Assembly: GCA_946479035.1 (NCBI GenBank)
Contig: CAMLDW010000025.1
Span: forward strand, 1-38,450
DNA length: 38,450 nucleotides
Source: an uncultured Chthonomonadaceae bacterium
GTDB lineage: Bacteria; Armatimonadota; Fimbriimonadia; Fimbriimonadales; Fimbriimonadaceae
Direction: 5' to 3'
The notes under the pieces: model-generated
The model's input: only the letters and a program-made list of their open reading frames with translations
Told to the model about the DNA's origin: nothing
The model's database searches: none
Translations under genes and position numbers: made by a program
Shown here: positions 30,654-38,450 of the stretch, piece by piece
Layout: each line of letters begins with the position of its first letter
Numbering within the stretch: position 1 is the stretch's first letter

Positions 30654-31766
30654 ATGTCATACGAAGGCCGGGCTTCGATCCTTGAGGCGCCGAGCGAGGC
30701 GGCGGTCGTGCGCGAGATCTCCGTCGACCCGCCGGGGCCGGGCGAGGTGCTCGTGCGGCTCGCGGCCAGCGGCGTTTGCCACACGGACCTGACAGTCAAG
30801 GCTCTGAACGGCAGCGGGATGGCGTTCCCGATCGTGCTTGGTCACGAGGGCGCGGGCTATGTCGAGCAGGTCGGCGACGGCGTGGCGGGCCTTGAGAAAG
30901 GCGACCCGGTCGTGATGGCGTACCGCGCGCCGTGCGAAAAGTGCCCGGCTTGCCGGCGCGGCGACCCGCGGCACTGCTACATGGCGCTGCGGCCCGGACA
31001 GCGGATCCACCGCAAGAGCGACGGCGCGCTCTGCTCGCAGGTGCTGCGGTGCGGGACGTTCTCGACGCACACGGTCGTGCACAGCAAGGCGGCGATCAAG
31101 ATGCCCAAGGAGATGCCGCTGGACAAGGCGTGCCTGATCGCTTGCGGCGTGGTCACGGGGGTCGGCGCGACGATGAACACCACGCCAGTCTTTTCCGGCG
31201 CGCGCGTGGCGGTGATCGGGTGCGGCGGAGTGGGGCTGAGCGTCATCCAGGGCGCAAAGCTGCAGCACGCCCGCATGGTGATCGCGGTGGACAAGAACCC
31301 GGTGAAGCTCGAGTGGGCGCGGAAGTTCGGCGCGACGCACACGGTGGACGCGAGCAAGGGCGACCCAGTGGCGGAGGTTCGCAAGATCACCGACGACGGG
31401 TGGGACGGCGGCGTGGAGTTTGCTTTCGAGGCGACCGGCGTGCCGGCGTGCACGGAGCAGGCGGTGAAGATGCTGAGCTACGGAGGCACGGCGACGACGA
31501 TCGGCTTCCCTGCGGCGACGGACGAGGTCCGCCTGAACCTCGGCGACTACAACACGGGCGTGTATTGGAACAAGGCGGCGCTGCACGTTTGCCACGCAGG
31601 CGACTGCCTGCCTTCGCACGACTTCCCTATGCTGGCCCAGCTTTACCTCGAGGGGAAACTGGACCTGGACTCGATGGTGACGAAGAAGATCAATCTCGAG
31701 GACGTGGAGGACGCGTTCCACGAGATGGAGACGGGGAACGTGATCCGGTCAGTGATCGTGTTCTGA
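30654..31766 (+). CDS. Zinc-dependent alcohol dehydrogenase (MDR superfamily)
   Basis: 370 aa. Catalytic zinc ligands C42 (GVCHTD) and H64/E65 (GHEGAG), structural-zinc cysteines C94, C97, C100 and C108 (CEKCPACRRGDPRHC), and the Rossmann motif VAVIGCGGVGLSVIQGA. The length and the HRKSDGALCSQVLRCGTFSTHTV region recall the class III / NDMA- or mycothiol-type branch rather than short plant-type enzymes. The physiological alcohol or aldehyde cannot be told. It follows the exporter genes by 26 bases. Confidence 0.88.
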   Translation: MSYEGRASILEAPSEAAVVREISVDPPGPGEVLVRLAASGVCHTDLTVKALNGSGMAFPIVLGHEGAGYVEQVGDGVAGLEKGDPVVMAYRAPCEKCPACRRGDPRHCYMALRPGQRIHRKSDGALCSQVLRCGTFSTHTVVHSKAAIKMPKEMPLDKACLIACGVVTGVGATMNTTPVFSGARVAVIGCGGVGLSVIQGAKLQHARMVIAVDKNPVKLEWARKFGATHTVDASKGDPVAEVRKITDDGWDGGVEFAFEATGVPACTEQAVKMLSYGGTATTIGFPAATDEVRLNLGDYNTGVYWNKAALHVCHAGDCLPSHDFPMLAQLYLEGKLDLDSMVTKKINLEDVEDAFHEMETGNVIRSVIVF

Positions 31767-31786
31767 ATGTTGCGGAGCCTTGGCCG

Positions 31787-31809
31787 AAATCCCATTCTAA
31801 ATGGGATTT
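31787..31809. terminator. Hairpin between convergent alcohol dehydrogenase and esterase genes
   Basis: AAATCCCATT (31787-31796), CTA loop, AATGGGATTT (31800-31809): a perfect 10-bp stem. A further ATTGGGATT copy of one arm follows at 31811-31819. Only weak T-richness flanks it, so it is a probable but not certain bidirectional terminator. Confidence 0.6.
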
Positions 31810-31830
31810 AATTGGGATTCCGGCGTACGG

Positions 31831-32712
31831 TCACCCCTTCAGTTTCGCGGCGAGGAACTCGATGACGTTGCGGTAGGCGGGGTCGCGGGGGGAGCCTTGG
31901 TAGACCAGGTGGCACTCGATGCCGAGCTTGTCCATCTGCTCTTTAAGCTTGATTCCGAGGCGCGCGTGGTGGACCCAGGTGTTGGGCTCGGTCGTCTCCG
32001 TCACAGGTACGTCGGCGCCGCCGTACTGAAGGAAGACCGGCGGGTCGTCCTTGGTGAGGTGCGTGATCGGCGAGGCGTCTGTGACGAGTTTGCGGACCTC
32101 GGGCCTTTCGAGGTCGGCGGCGCTGCCGACGCCGAAGAGCATGGGGATCGCGGGGTGCATGGTGAGGGACTTGACGCCGAACCAGGCCGCGAAGGTGTGC
32201 GGGTCGAGGGTCGGCTGCCCGTTCTGCGATCCGGCGGCGGTGAGTCTGGTCGACTCGCGCGCGACCGGGTCCTTCGATTTCGGGTCCGCCATGTCTGGGT
32301 GGAAGGCGAGCCACATCGAGATGCACGCGCCGGCGGAGCCGCCGAACGACGCGACCTTTGTCTTGTCGATGTTGAACTTGCCGGCGTTCGCGCGCAGGTA
32401 TTGCAGGGCGCGCGCGCAGTCGTCCATCTGCATCGGGTAGGGGCCCTGGTCGGAGAGGCGGTACTCGATGCTCGCGAAAGAGACGCCGCGCTGGAGGCAG
32501 TAATGGATCTCCGGTTGGCTGGCTTGTTTGTAGCTGCCGCCACGGAAGCCACCGCCGTGGATGAAGAGGACGAGGGGCGCGGGCTTTTCGGACTGAGCGA
32601 CCCAGAGGTCGATCTTCTGCATCGCGTTGTCGCCGTAGGAGAGGGCCTGGGCTGGGGCGCTCTGCTGTACCCCTTGCGCAAGACCGAGCAACGCGACGAA
32701 CAGCGACACCAT
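31831..32712 (-). CDS. Secreted alpha/beta-hydrolase (esterase/lipase, HSL-like)
   Basis: 293 aa. A signal-like N-terminus (MVSLFVALLGLAQGVQ) precedes an alpha/beta-hydrolase fold. It carries the oxyanion-hole motif FIHGGGFRGGS and the nucleophile elbow FGGSAGACIS. A late acid region includes LQYGGADVPV, and the C-terminal RNVIEFLAAKL closes the fold. Such proteins hydrolyse short acyl esters, often acetyl groups on sugars. It lies 54 bases after the GH97 gene on the same strand, so a role beside a glycosidase is plausible. Confidence 0.82.
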   Translation of the reverse strand: MVSLFVALLGLAQGVQQSAPAQALSYGDNAMQKIDLWVAQSEKPAPLVLFIHGGGFRGGSYKQASQPEIHYCLQRGVSFASIEYRLSDQGPYPMQMDDCARALQYLRANAGKFNIDKTKVASFGGSAGACISMWLAFHPDMADPKSKDPVARESTRLTAAGSQNGQPTLDPHTFAAWFGVKSLTMHPAIPMLFGVGSAADLERPEVRKLVTDASPITHLTKDDPPVFLQYGGADVPVTETTEPNTWVHHARLGIKLKEQMDKLGIECHLVYQGSPRDPAYRNVIEFLAAKLKG

Positions 32713-32766
32713 GGCTTAAACGACGATAAGCGAATTAGGTTGTTCAGCTTGGCCGCCTCTGGTCCG

Positions 32767-34719
32767 TTATGGCTTCTTGGGGCTCAGTACGGCGACGTAC
32801 CCGCCGTCCGTCCCGGTACGGAGGTGCAACGCCTGGCCGCGGCCTAGGTCGTACCGGTTGGACTGGATCGCGTTGGGATCGGCCCCTTCTTCGATGGCGT
32901 CGCTCCAGGACTGGACTGAGTAATCGCCGCCGCCGAGGAAACCGAGCGGAAGGACCACGTGCCGCGGCGAACCCGCTGCGAGGGCGGCTATGTACCAGGT
33001 CTTGCCTTTGCGGCGCGCGGTGACGAGCAAGCGGCCGAACTCGGCCGCGAGCACCCGCGTCTCGTCCCACCAGGTCGGGACGAGCTTGATGAAGTCAAAG
33101 CCTGGCTGGCCGGCGTAGGCTTCAGGATAGTCGGCCACCATCGGCTGCGGGTTGTCGTAGCAGACGTACATGGCGAGCATGTGGCAGCGGGTGCCGAGGA
33201 CGTTCGGCGCCTCGTTGTGCGGCTTGTAATCCGCTTTCGCGACCGCTCGGAACCCGCCAAGGTGATAGTCCATCGGCCCGGCAAGGAGGCGTGTGAACGC
33301 GACGCTGAGATCGTGCTCGGGCGTGCATGCCATGCGCCACTTGAGGTATTCGAGGTTGAGCACGCCTTCGTGGTTCATGAGGTTGGGGTAGGTGCGCTGG
33401 AGTCCGGTCGGCTTCCATATCCCGTGGAAGTGGATGGCGACGTGGTGCCGGGCGGCAGCTTGCAGTATCTCCTCGGCGAGCTCTACGGAATCCTGGTCGT
33501 CGTGGTCGAAGAAGTCCACCATCATGCCGTTCCAGCCGAGCTTCTCAAAGGCGGCGAACGCCTCTTCGACGCGTCCGCGAAGGGTCTGCTGGTGGATCCA
33601 AGTCCAAGTGCTGACTCCCTTTTGTCTCGAGTAGGCGACGATCCGCGCGAGGTCGAGGTCGGGCCGCGGCTTGGTGACGTCCGTTCCTGGACCGGGAAAG
33701 AGGCCGCGGTTGGGCTGGAGGTACCAGGGGGTGTCGGTCTCGTCCGCGACGACCGAGTTGTAGGGAATGCCATTCGCGGCGCAGAAGTCTATGTACTTCT
33801 TGACCGTCGCGAACGAAAGCTCGGGGTCGGTGCGGACCGGCCCGACGAGCCCGCCGTTCCACCAGGGCCAGGTCATCTTTCCGGGCTTGATCCAGCTCGT
33901 GTCTTTAATCGCGCTCGGTTCGTTGAGGCAATAGATCGTGTTCGACTCGATCAGCGTGCCGAGCCCCTTCCCAACCAGCACGACGCGCCACGGGGTGACG
34001 ATGGGCGCTTTGCGCACGACCTTTGTGCCGTCCGGGCGTGGCGCAAGCGCGGTGACGAGAGCGTCGCCTTTGCGGACGAGCGACATTCCGGCGTAGCGGC
34101 GGAGCGCCGCCTCGGTGATCGCCAGCGCGGTGTGGTCGTCGAATTCAAAGGTGGCCGGCGCATCGATCAGTGGCCCCTCTTTAATTCCGCTGAGCCTCGA
34201 AGTCGACACCGCGTGCTCGTGCGATGTCTGGAAGTTCTCGAGGTACTGGACGTGCGCGATGGGATCTCCGGCGAACGCGAACGAGTCCTCTTCGTCCGTC
34301 ACGACCAGCGCATCGCCCGCATGCAGCGCCGGAACCTCGTACCTGAAAGCGATCGCGTCGTCGAAGCACCGAAACACGACTGTGCACTTGGCTCCGAACC
34401 GGCTCTGTATCGTTGCTCGCAGTTCGTTGTAGTCGTTGTCCGCGTGGTCGGACTTGCCGAAGAGCACGGGCATCTTCTCGCGGTGCTTTGAGCCCTTGAT
34501 GCTGACCGCTCTTGCGCCCTCCATGAGGTCGCCGGCACCCATGACGCGCAAGCTGAGTCTGCAGTTCTCTAGTAAGGCGCAGTCCCCTAGCCGCGCCGAC
34601 CATATCGGAGCGGAAGCACCGCCGGGCGCCGCAAAGGTGACACTGACCGCACCGTTCGGCGATGCGAGCGACTGAGACTGCGCTGCCAGCAAGAAGAGCG
34701 AGGAGAGAATCGGCGTCAT
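32767..34719 (-). CDS. Glycoside hydrolase family 97 protein (alpha-glucosidase/galactosidase type)
   Basis: 650 aa, the normal GH97 size. A signal peptide (about 1-19), an N-terminal beta-sandwich (about 20-265), a TIM barrel (about 285-555) and a C-terminal beta domain. Motifs: YCLNEPSAIKDTSWIKPGK, TWPWWNGG, MVDFFDHDDQD (D402, D405), HFHGIWKPTGLQRTYPN (H432) and NHEGVLNLEY (E451, E457). The aspartate in VDFFD sits where the retaining branch has its nucleophile, so a retaining alpha-galactosidase-like activity is possible, though an alpha-glucosidase is not excluded. The ATG overlaps the aldehyde dehydrogenase stop. Confidence 0.87.
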   Translation of the reverse strand: MTPILSSLFLLAAQSQSLASPNGAVSVTFAAPGGASAPIWSARLGDCALLENCRLSLRVMGAGDLMEGARAVSIKGSKHREKMPVLFGKSDHADNDYNELRATIQSRFGAKCTVVFRCFDDAIAFRYEVPALHAGDALVVTDEEDSFAFAGDPIAHVQYLENFQTSHEHAVSTSRLSGIKEGPLIDAPATFEFDDHTALAITEAALRRYAGMSLVRKGDALVTALAPRPDGTKVVRKAPIVTPWRVVLVGKGLGTLIESNTIYCLNEPSAIKDTSWIKPGKMTWPWWNGGLVGPVRTDPELSFATVKKYIDFCAANGIPYNSVVADETDTPWYLQPNRGLFPGPGTDVTKPRPDLDLARIVAYSRQKGVSTWTWIHQQTLRGRVEEAFAAFEKLGWNGMMVDFFDHDDQDSVELAEEILQAAARHHVAIHFHGIWKPTGLQRTYPNLMNHEGVLNLEYLKWRMACTPEHDLSVAFTRLLAGPMDYHLGGFRAVAKADYKPHNEAPNVLGTRCHMLAMYVCYDNPQPMVADYPEAYAGQPGFDFIKLVPTWWDETRVLAAEFGRLLVTARRKGKTWYIAALAAGSPRHVVLPLGFLGGGDYSVQSWSDAIEEGADPNAIQSNRYDLGRGQALHLRTGTDGGYVAVLSPKKP

Positions 34720-36209
34720 AGCTCGAACTTGATTCCCTGCGCGAGTTCGGGCTTGTCGTCGCCGTAGTAGGTCGTGCTGGACTGGCGTCGCATGTAGGCC
34801 TTCCAGGAGTCTGAGCCGCTTTCTCGCCCGCCTCCGGTCTCTTTTTCTCCGCCGAACGCGCCTCCGATCTCTGCGCCGCTCGTGCCGATGTTGACGTTGG
34901 CGATGCCGCAGTCGCTGTGGCGCTTGAAGAACTCGGCTTCGCGCAGGTCGGTGGTCATGATCGCGCTGCTGAGCCCCTGCGGCACCGCGTTGTGGACCTC
35001 GAGCGCCTCCTGCAGATCCCTGTACGGAATCACGTAGGTGAGCGGCGCGAAGGTCTCGTTGTGGACCGCACCGGTCTGCCGCGGCATCTTTGCGATAGCG
35101 GGCACGACGTAGTAGGCGTCGGGCAGCTCATTAGCGAGCACTCGCTGGCCGCCGAAGACCTCGAGCGCGTCCTTCTTTACGGCACCGAGCGAGCTTTGCA
35201 TCGCGTCGAAGGCTGCCTTGTCGATGAGAGGGCCAATGAGCGTGCCCTCTTCCCGCGGGTCGCCGATCTTTGCTTTGAGCGCTTCGACCGACTTTGCAAG
35301 CATGGCGAAGAGACTGTCGTGCAGCGACTCGTGCACGATCACGCGGCGGGTGGAGGTGCAGCGCTGGCCCGCTGTGCCGACGCTGCCGAAAAGGATCGAC
35401 GGCAGGGCGACGCCGAGGTCCGCCGATGGCGTCACGATGACCGCGTTGTTGCCGCCGAGCTCGAGGAGGGCGCGTCCGAACCTCTTGGCGACCCGCGGAC
35501 CGACGGCGCGGCCCATCGGCACGGAGCCGGTCGCGCTGATCAGCAGCAGCCGTGCGTCGTCGACGAGCCTTTCGCCCGCTTCCCTCGCGCCGAGCACGAC
35601 CGAGACGAGCCCTTGCGGCGCGCCGCCGAACCGCGCGACCGCCTGTCTAAAGAGCGCTTCGCACGCGAGCGCGGTCATCGGCGTCTTTTCGCTCGGCTTC
35701 CACACGACAGGATCGCCGCAGACGAGCGCGAGCGCCGCGTTCCACGCCCACACCGCGACGGGAAAGTTGAACGCGCTGATGACGCCGACCGGGCCGAGCG
35801 GCAGCCAGTTCTCCTGCATCGCGTGCTTTGGGCGTTCGCTCTGGATCGTGAGGCCGTAGAGCTGGCGCGAGAGCCCGACGGCGAAGTCGCACACGTCGAT
35901 CATCTCCTGGACCTCTCCGCGGCCCTCTTCGAGGATCTTGCCGCTCTCGACCGTGACGAGCTGTGCGAGCGCCTCTTTGTGGTCTCGCAGCACGTTGCCG
36001 AAGACTCGGACGAGCTCGCCTCGGCGCGGCGCGGGGACCTCGCGCCACTCGTGGAACGCTGTGAGCGCCGCCTCAGCCTTCGCGCTTTGAGATTCGGCGG
36101 TGTCGTAGGTGACGCGGCCGATCGCGCTGCCGTCGATCGGCGTTTTGGCCTCGACGTCGCCGGTCGGCGGTGCGGCGTTGATGCTGGTCAGGATGCCGGC
36201 GATGTCCAA
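34716..36209 (-). CDS. Aldehyde dehydrogenase, ALDH7 family
   Basis: 497 aa. NAD-dependent aldehyde oxidation: N148 (SAFNFP), K171 (VWKPSEKTP), E250 (LELGGNN) and catalytic C284 (GQRCTS). The C-terminal GTSGAEIGGAFGGEKETGG block is the ALDH7 hallmark, linked to L-piperidine-6-carboxylate / alpha-aminoadipate semialdehyde oxidation in lysine breakdown. The start is TTG, with a possible TAACCT -10 box six bases upstream. It overlaps the GH97 gene by four bases, an odd pairing of an aldehyde oxidizer with a secreted glycosidase. Confidence 0.88.
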   Translation of the reverse strand: MDIAGILTSINAAPPTGDVEAKTPIDGSAIGRVTYDTAESQSAKAEAALTAFHEWREVPAPRRGELVRVFGNVLRDHKEALAQLVTVESGKILEEGRGEVQEMIDVCDFAVGLSRQLYGLTIQSERPKHAMQENWLPLGPVGVISAFNFPVAVWAWNAALALVCGDPVVWKPSEKTPMTALACEALFRQAVARFGGAPQGLVSVVLGAREAGERLVDDARLLLISATGSVPMGRAVGPRVAKRFGRALLELGGNNAVIVTPSADLGVALPSILFGSVGTAGQRCTSTRRVIVHESLHDSLFAMLAKSVEALKAKIGDPREEGTLIGPLIDKAAFDAMQSSLGAVKKDALEVFGGQRVLANELPDAYYVVPAIAKMPRQTGAVHNETFAPLTYVIPYRDLQEALEVHNAVPQGLSSAIMTTDLREAEFFKRHSDCGIANVNIGTSGAEIGGAFGGEKETGGGRESGSDSWKAYMRRQSSTTYYGDDKPELAQGIKFEL

Positions 36210-36238
36210 GGGGCTAGGTTACCGGTGTGCGAGCCAGC

Positions 36239-36874
36239 TTATGAGACCCGTTCGAGCACGATGCCTTCCATCTCGACGCGCCAAGGGTCGCCTTGGTCGT
36301 CGACCCAGGCCCTGGCGCTGCCGATCGTGACGTAGTTCGCCTTGACGGTCTTGTTCCCGACTTTGATGTCGCGCGTGCCGCCGTAGGTGGCCTCGACTCG
36401 CTCCCACTTGAGGGTCTGCAGGTCGAAGCGGGAGTAGGCGGTCTTGCCGCCCGGCGCGATCTTGTCGCGCAGGAACCAGAACTCGTACTTGGCCATCGGC
36501 GATGTGCCGGGCGGGACGACCATCGTGTCCTCGTGCGACTTGCCGTCGTCCGTGACGCGCACCTTGACGGAGCCTGCCTCGAAGACCGCGACGATCTTTT
36601 GGGTCTTGCCGCCCTTGGTGTCGGTGTTCTGGATCATGCGCATCGGTAGCCCGGAGCGGTCGTACACGGACTCTTGCGTGACGTTGACGATCTGGCCGTC
36701 GGTGCTGTGCAGCTCCATCTCCATCAGCACGTACTTGGTGCCGTCCGCCTGGAGCTTGTTGACCAGGCGGGCGGTGCCCGTGAGGCCGGAAGGGCCGCCG
36801 ATCTTCAGCTTGACCTCGCCGGCGTGCGCGAGCGCGCAAGCGCAGAGCAAGAGGGTTGCAAGGGTTCGTCTCAT
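36239..36874 (-). CDS. Secreted protein of unknown function, paralogue of the protein at 20701-21339
   Basis: 211 aa with a clear signal peptide (RRTLATLLLCACALAHAG, cleaved near residue 19). It is beta-rich, with MEMELHSTDG, YDRSGLPMRM, YEFWFLRDKIAPGG, WERVEATYGG, VGNKTVKANYV and WVDDQGDPWRVEMEG, matching the layout of the other copy at 20701-21339. No known enzyme motif. Its ATG overlaps the FAD oxidoreductase stop (ATGA, 36871-36874). The ALDH7 gene begins 29 bases further on, so a single transcript is possible. Confidence 0.72.
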   Translation of the reverse strand: MRRTLATLLLCACALAHAGEVKLKIGGPSGLTGTARLVNKLQADGTKYVLMEMELHSTDGQIVNVTQESVYDRSGLPMRMIQNTDTKGGKTQKIVAVFEAGSVKVRVTDDGKSHEDTMVVPPGTSPMAKYEFWFLRDKIAPGGKTAYSRFDLQTLKWERVEATYGGTRDIKVGNKTVKANYVTIGSARAWVDDQGDPWRVEMEGIVLERVS

Positions 36875-37848
36875 AGGCCCAGCAACAGTTTAGCGGCTTT
36901 TACTCCGCTGTCGTACGCGTGTTCGATCCTTCCGCCCTCGAGCCCGTCGCCCGCCATAACGAGCTTGGTGCCAGGCGGGTTGACGGAATCGAACCCGCTT
37001 GTCGTTTCGGGCTGGCTCTGCGCCCACCGCACAATTGCTTGCACGGTCGGACTTTCAAAGCCTTTGCCGAGGACGCGCTCGACGTCCACGAGCGCGTCCT
37101 CGACGACCGCCGCGTCGTCGGCCTCGAAGTTCCACTTGCTGAACTTGGGGCCCATCTGCACGACGAGCGCGGTGTGGCCCTCGGGCGCGCGGCCCTGCGG
37201 GACTTTAAGCGTCTCGATGCTCAGCCAGTGCATCGGGTGGACCGACTCGATCGCGACGATCGCGTGGTATTGCGCGTGGAACTCGCGCGCAAAGCCGAGC
37301 ATGACGCTGATGCAGGAGCGATAGCGCGTGTTGAACGCCTTTCTTTGGTCGCCGACGACGGACATGAGGCGCTCGGCCTCCGTCGAGGTCGTCGCGAGCA
37401 CGAGCGCCTCGAACGCCTGGCCCAGCACGGAGTATCCGCCGTCCTTAGGCGCCTCGATCGCCTCGATGCGCCGCCCCTTTTGCACGTTCAGGCCGTCGGC
37501 GAGCAGCTCGGCGAAGCGCTGGATCCCCTGCACATAGCAGTAGCGCGACTGCGCGGCCATGCCATCGCCCTGGAAGATGCGGCGCCCGTCGTGGGTGAGC
37601 ACTGGCGAAGTGATCGAGACGAGTCCGGTGGCGTCGAGTTCCTCGGTGACGAGCGCTTCGACCGGGTGCCCGCGCGGGACGATGCTGGTCGCTCCGGGGT
37701 CGAAGACGTACTCGCCGACGCGCACGGTGCGGCAGCGCCCGCCGACGTGGTCTGCCGCCTCGAAGACGGTCACCTCGCACCCCTTTTGTGCGAGCGTGCG
37801 GGCGGCGGCGAGCCCGGCCACACCCGCACCGACGACCCCGACTCGCAT
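36871..37848 (-). CDS. FAD-dependent amine oxidase-like oxidoreductase (renalase-like)
   Basis: 325 aa from the ATG at 37848. The N-terminal dinucleotide fold VGVVGAGVAGLAAARTLA is followed by VFEAADHVGGRCRT, the GGRxxT FAD signature. VFDPGATSIVPRG, a central substrate domain, and a late MAGDGLEGGRIEHAYDSGVKAA for the flavin follow. Its small size fits renalase-like or protoporphyrinogen-oxidase-like NAD(P)/FAD proteins. The substrate is unknown. TACAAT (37855-37860, minus) lies six bases before the ATG, which suggests a leaderless mRNA. Confidence 0.83.
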   Translation of the reverse strand: MRVGVVGAGVAGLAAARTLAQKGCEVTVFEAADHVGGRCRTVRVGEYVFDPGATSIVPRGHPVEALVTEELDATGLVSITSPVLTHDGRRIFQGDGMAAQSRYCYVQGIQRFAELLADGLNVQKGRRIEAIEAPKDGGYSVLGQAFEALVLATTSTEAERLMSVVGDQRKAFNTRYRSCISVMLGFAREFHAQYHAIVAIESVHPMHWLSIETLKVPQGRAPEGHTALVVQMGPKFSKWNFEADDAAVVEDALVDVERVLGKGFESPTVQAIVRWAQSQPETTSGFDSVNPPGTKLVMAGDGLEGGRIEHAYDSGVKAAKLLLGL

Positions 37849-37901
37849 GGTCGGATTGTAGCCGCTTGGGCCAGTGCGCGGCCCGGGATACAATGGGAGC
37901 G
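37849..37901. promoter_or_regulatory. Divergent promoter pair with -10 boxes next to both start codons
   Basis: Minus: TACAAT (37855-37860) six bases before the oxidoreductase ATG. Plus: TTGGGC (37866-37871), 17 bases, TACAAT (37889-37894), then seven bases to the ATG at 37902. Both transcripts would begin at or next to their start codons. A GGGAG lies two bases before the plus ATG, too close to act as a normal ribosome site. Confidence 0.55.
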
Positions 37902-38447
37902 ATGGCGGACCACCTGGACGCCCTGACGACGGAAGAGGACGTAGACGAGATCCTGAAGCTGGCGCTGCGCAGGCAGGGCAGGTGCGACGAGGATCTGCGG
38001 AACCGGCTGCTCGCCGCGGCAGAGGAGCTGGGGATCTCGCCCGACGAGCTGCAGAGCGCGGAAGAGGAGTACGTCAAGACGAAGGAGGAGAAGACGGAGT
38101 TCCTCGAGTTCCACAAGCGCCAGGTGCGCGAGTTCCGCGAGCACTTCTTCGCGTACATCATCATCAACACGATGCTCGTCGTGATCAACTTCATGACTTC
38201 GCAAACGGTCAACTGGGCGATCTGGCCGATCCTTGGTTGGGGGATCGGGCTCGCGTTCCACGCGTGGGGCTCTTTGAACACCGGGAGCGACTCTTTCCAA
38301 GAGGAGTTCGCGAACTTCCGGCGCAAGCGGCTTCGCAGGAGCGAGAAGGGCATTGAGCAGGAGCCCGAGCGGTTCCGCGGGGTCAAGATCGGGGTCGTGT
38401 CGCACTCGTCCCTGGCCAAGGACGTGCGCCTGGACGAGGACGACTGA
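37902..38447 (+). CDS. 2TM-domain protein
   Basis: 181 aa. A helical, acidic N-terminal region (about 1-60: DVDEILKLALRRQG, AAAEELGISPDEL) resembles small bihelical domains found next to 2TM or SHOCT-like segments. A charged stretch leads to two membrane helices (about 86-105 and 110-130: YIIINTMLVVINFM, WAIWPILGWGIGLAFHAWG) typical of the 2TM family. A charged tail ends in DEDD. Function unknown. An in-frame ATG at 37893 overlaps the -10 box, so 37902 is preferred. Confidence 0.75.
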   Translation: MADHLDALTTEEDVDEILKLALRRQGRCDEDLRNRLLAAAEELGISPDELQSAEEEYVKTKEEKTEFLEFHKRQVREFREHFFAYIIINTMLVVINFMTSQTVNWAIWPILGWGIGLAFHAWGSLNTGSDSFQEEFANFRRKRLRRSEKGIEQEPERFRGVKIGVVSHSSLAKDVRLDEDD

Positions 38448-38450
38448 CCT

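Overview
The window is a gene-dense, GC-rich bacterial chromosome segment with almost only housekeeping and metabolic genes, no phage or insertion-sequence genes and no CRISPR array. The mix suggests a poorly studied lineage rather than a model phylum: SufS/SufU with an Rrf2 regulator, a KimA-type potassium transporter, MltG, a CTC-type bL25, VanW and a redoxin/cytochrome c/copper-monooxygenase fusion. Heavy use of TTG and GTG starts and eleven four-base start/stop overlaps also stand out. Armatimonadota (Fimbriimonadia-like) is my best guess, but that is an inference from gene content, not a proof.

Layout. (1) 29-2970, minus: an Fe-S cluster unit sufS-sufU-sufT, then a large hairpin, then an Rrf2 regulator and an A-type carrier. 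A tRNA-Ile(GAT) gene lies upstream. (2) 3331-9784, plus: a secreted beta-propeller protein, dprA-nagA, and kimA coupled to a STAS-USP protein. (3) 9781-14763, minus: an overlapping operon hisN-like, ruvX, mltG, HAD-GtrA fusion, aroE, sua5. (4) tmRNA (plus) convergent with rplY (minus), sharing a terminator. (5) 16031-18783, minus: fabI, an FtcD-like formiminotransferase and purK. A structured leader ending in an intrinsic terminator precedes fabI. (6) 19043-23926, plus: tRNA-Ser(GCT), a lytic transglycosylase, csaA, a secreted protein, dapB and a VanW-glycosyltransferase fusion. (7) 23904-24145: a cluster of palindromic repeats. (8) 24155-25972, minus: the redoxin-cytochrome-monooxygenase fusion, divergent from a plus-strand HlyD/ABC/FtsX exporter and a zinc alcohol dehydrogenase. 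(9) 31831-37848, minus: an FAD oxidoreductase with a small secreted protein, then ALDH7, GH97 glycosidase and an esterase. (10) A small 2TM protein on plus closes the window.

No gene-free stretch exceeds 300 bases. The longest are 18784-19042 (fabI leader plus tRNA-Ser promoter), 23927-24154 (palindromic repeats) and 3153-3330 (divergent tRNA-Ile and beta-propeller promoters).

The most noteworthy items are the palindromic repeat cluster that also encodes the C-terminus of the VanW fusion, the structured fabI leader RNA, the 64-base hairpin inside the Suf unit, the KimA/STAS-USP pair, the HAD-GtrA fusion, and several -10 boxes only 6-8 bases ahead of start codons, which suggests leaderless mRNAs. 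No single obviously new multi-gene system was seen.
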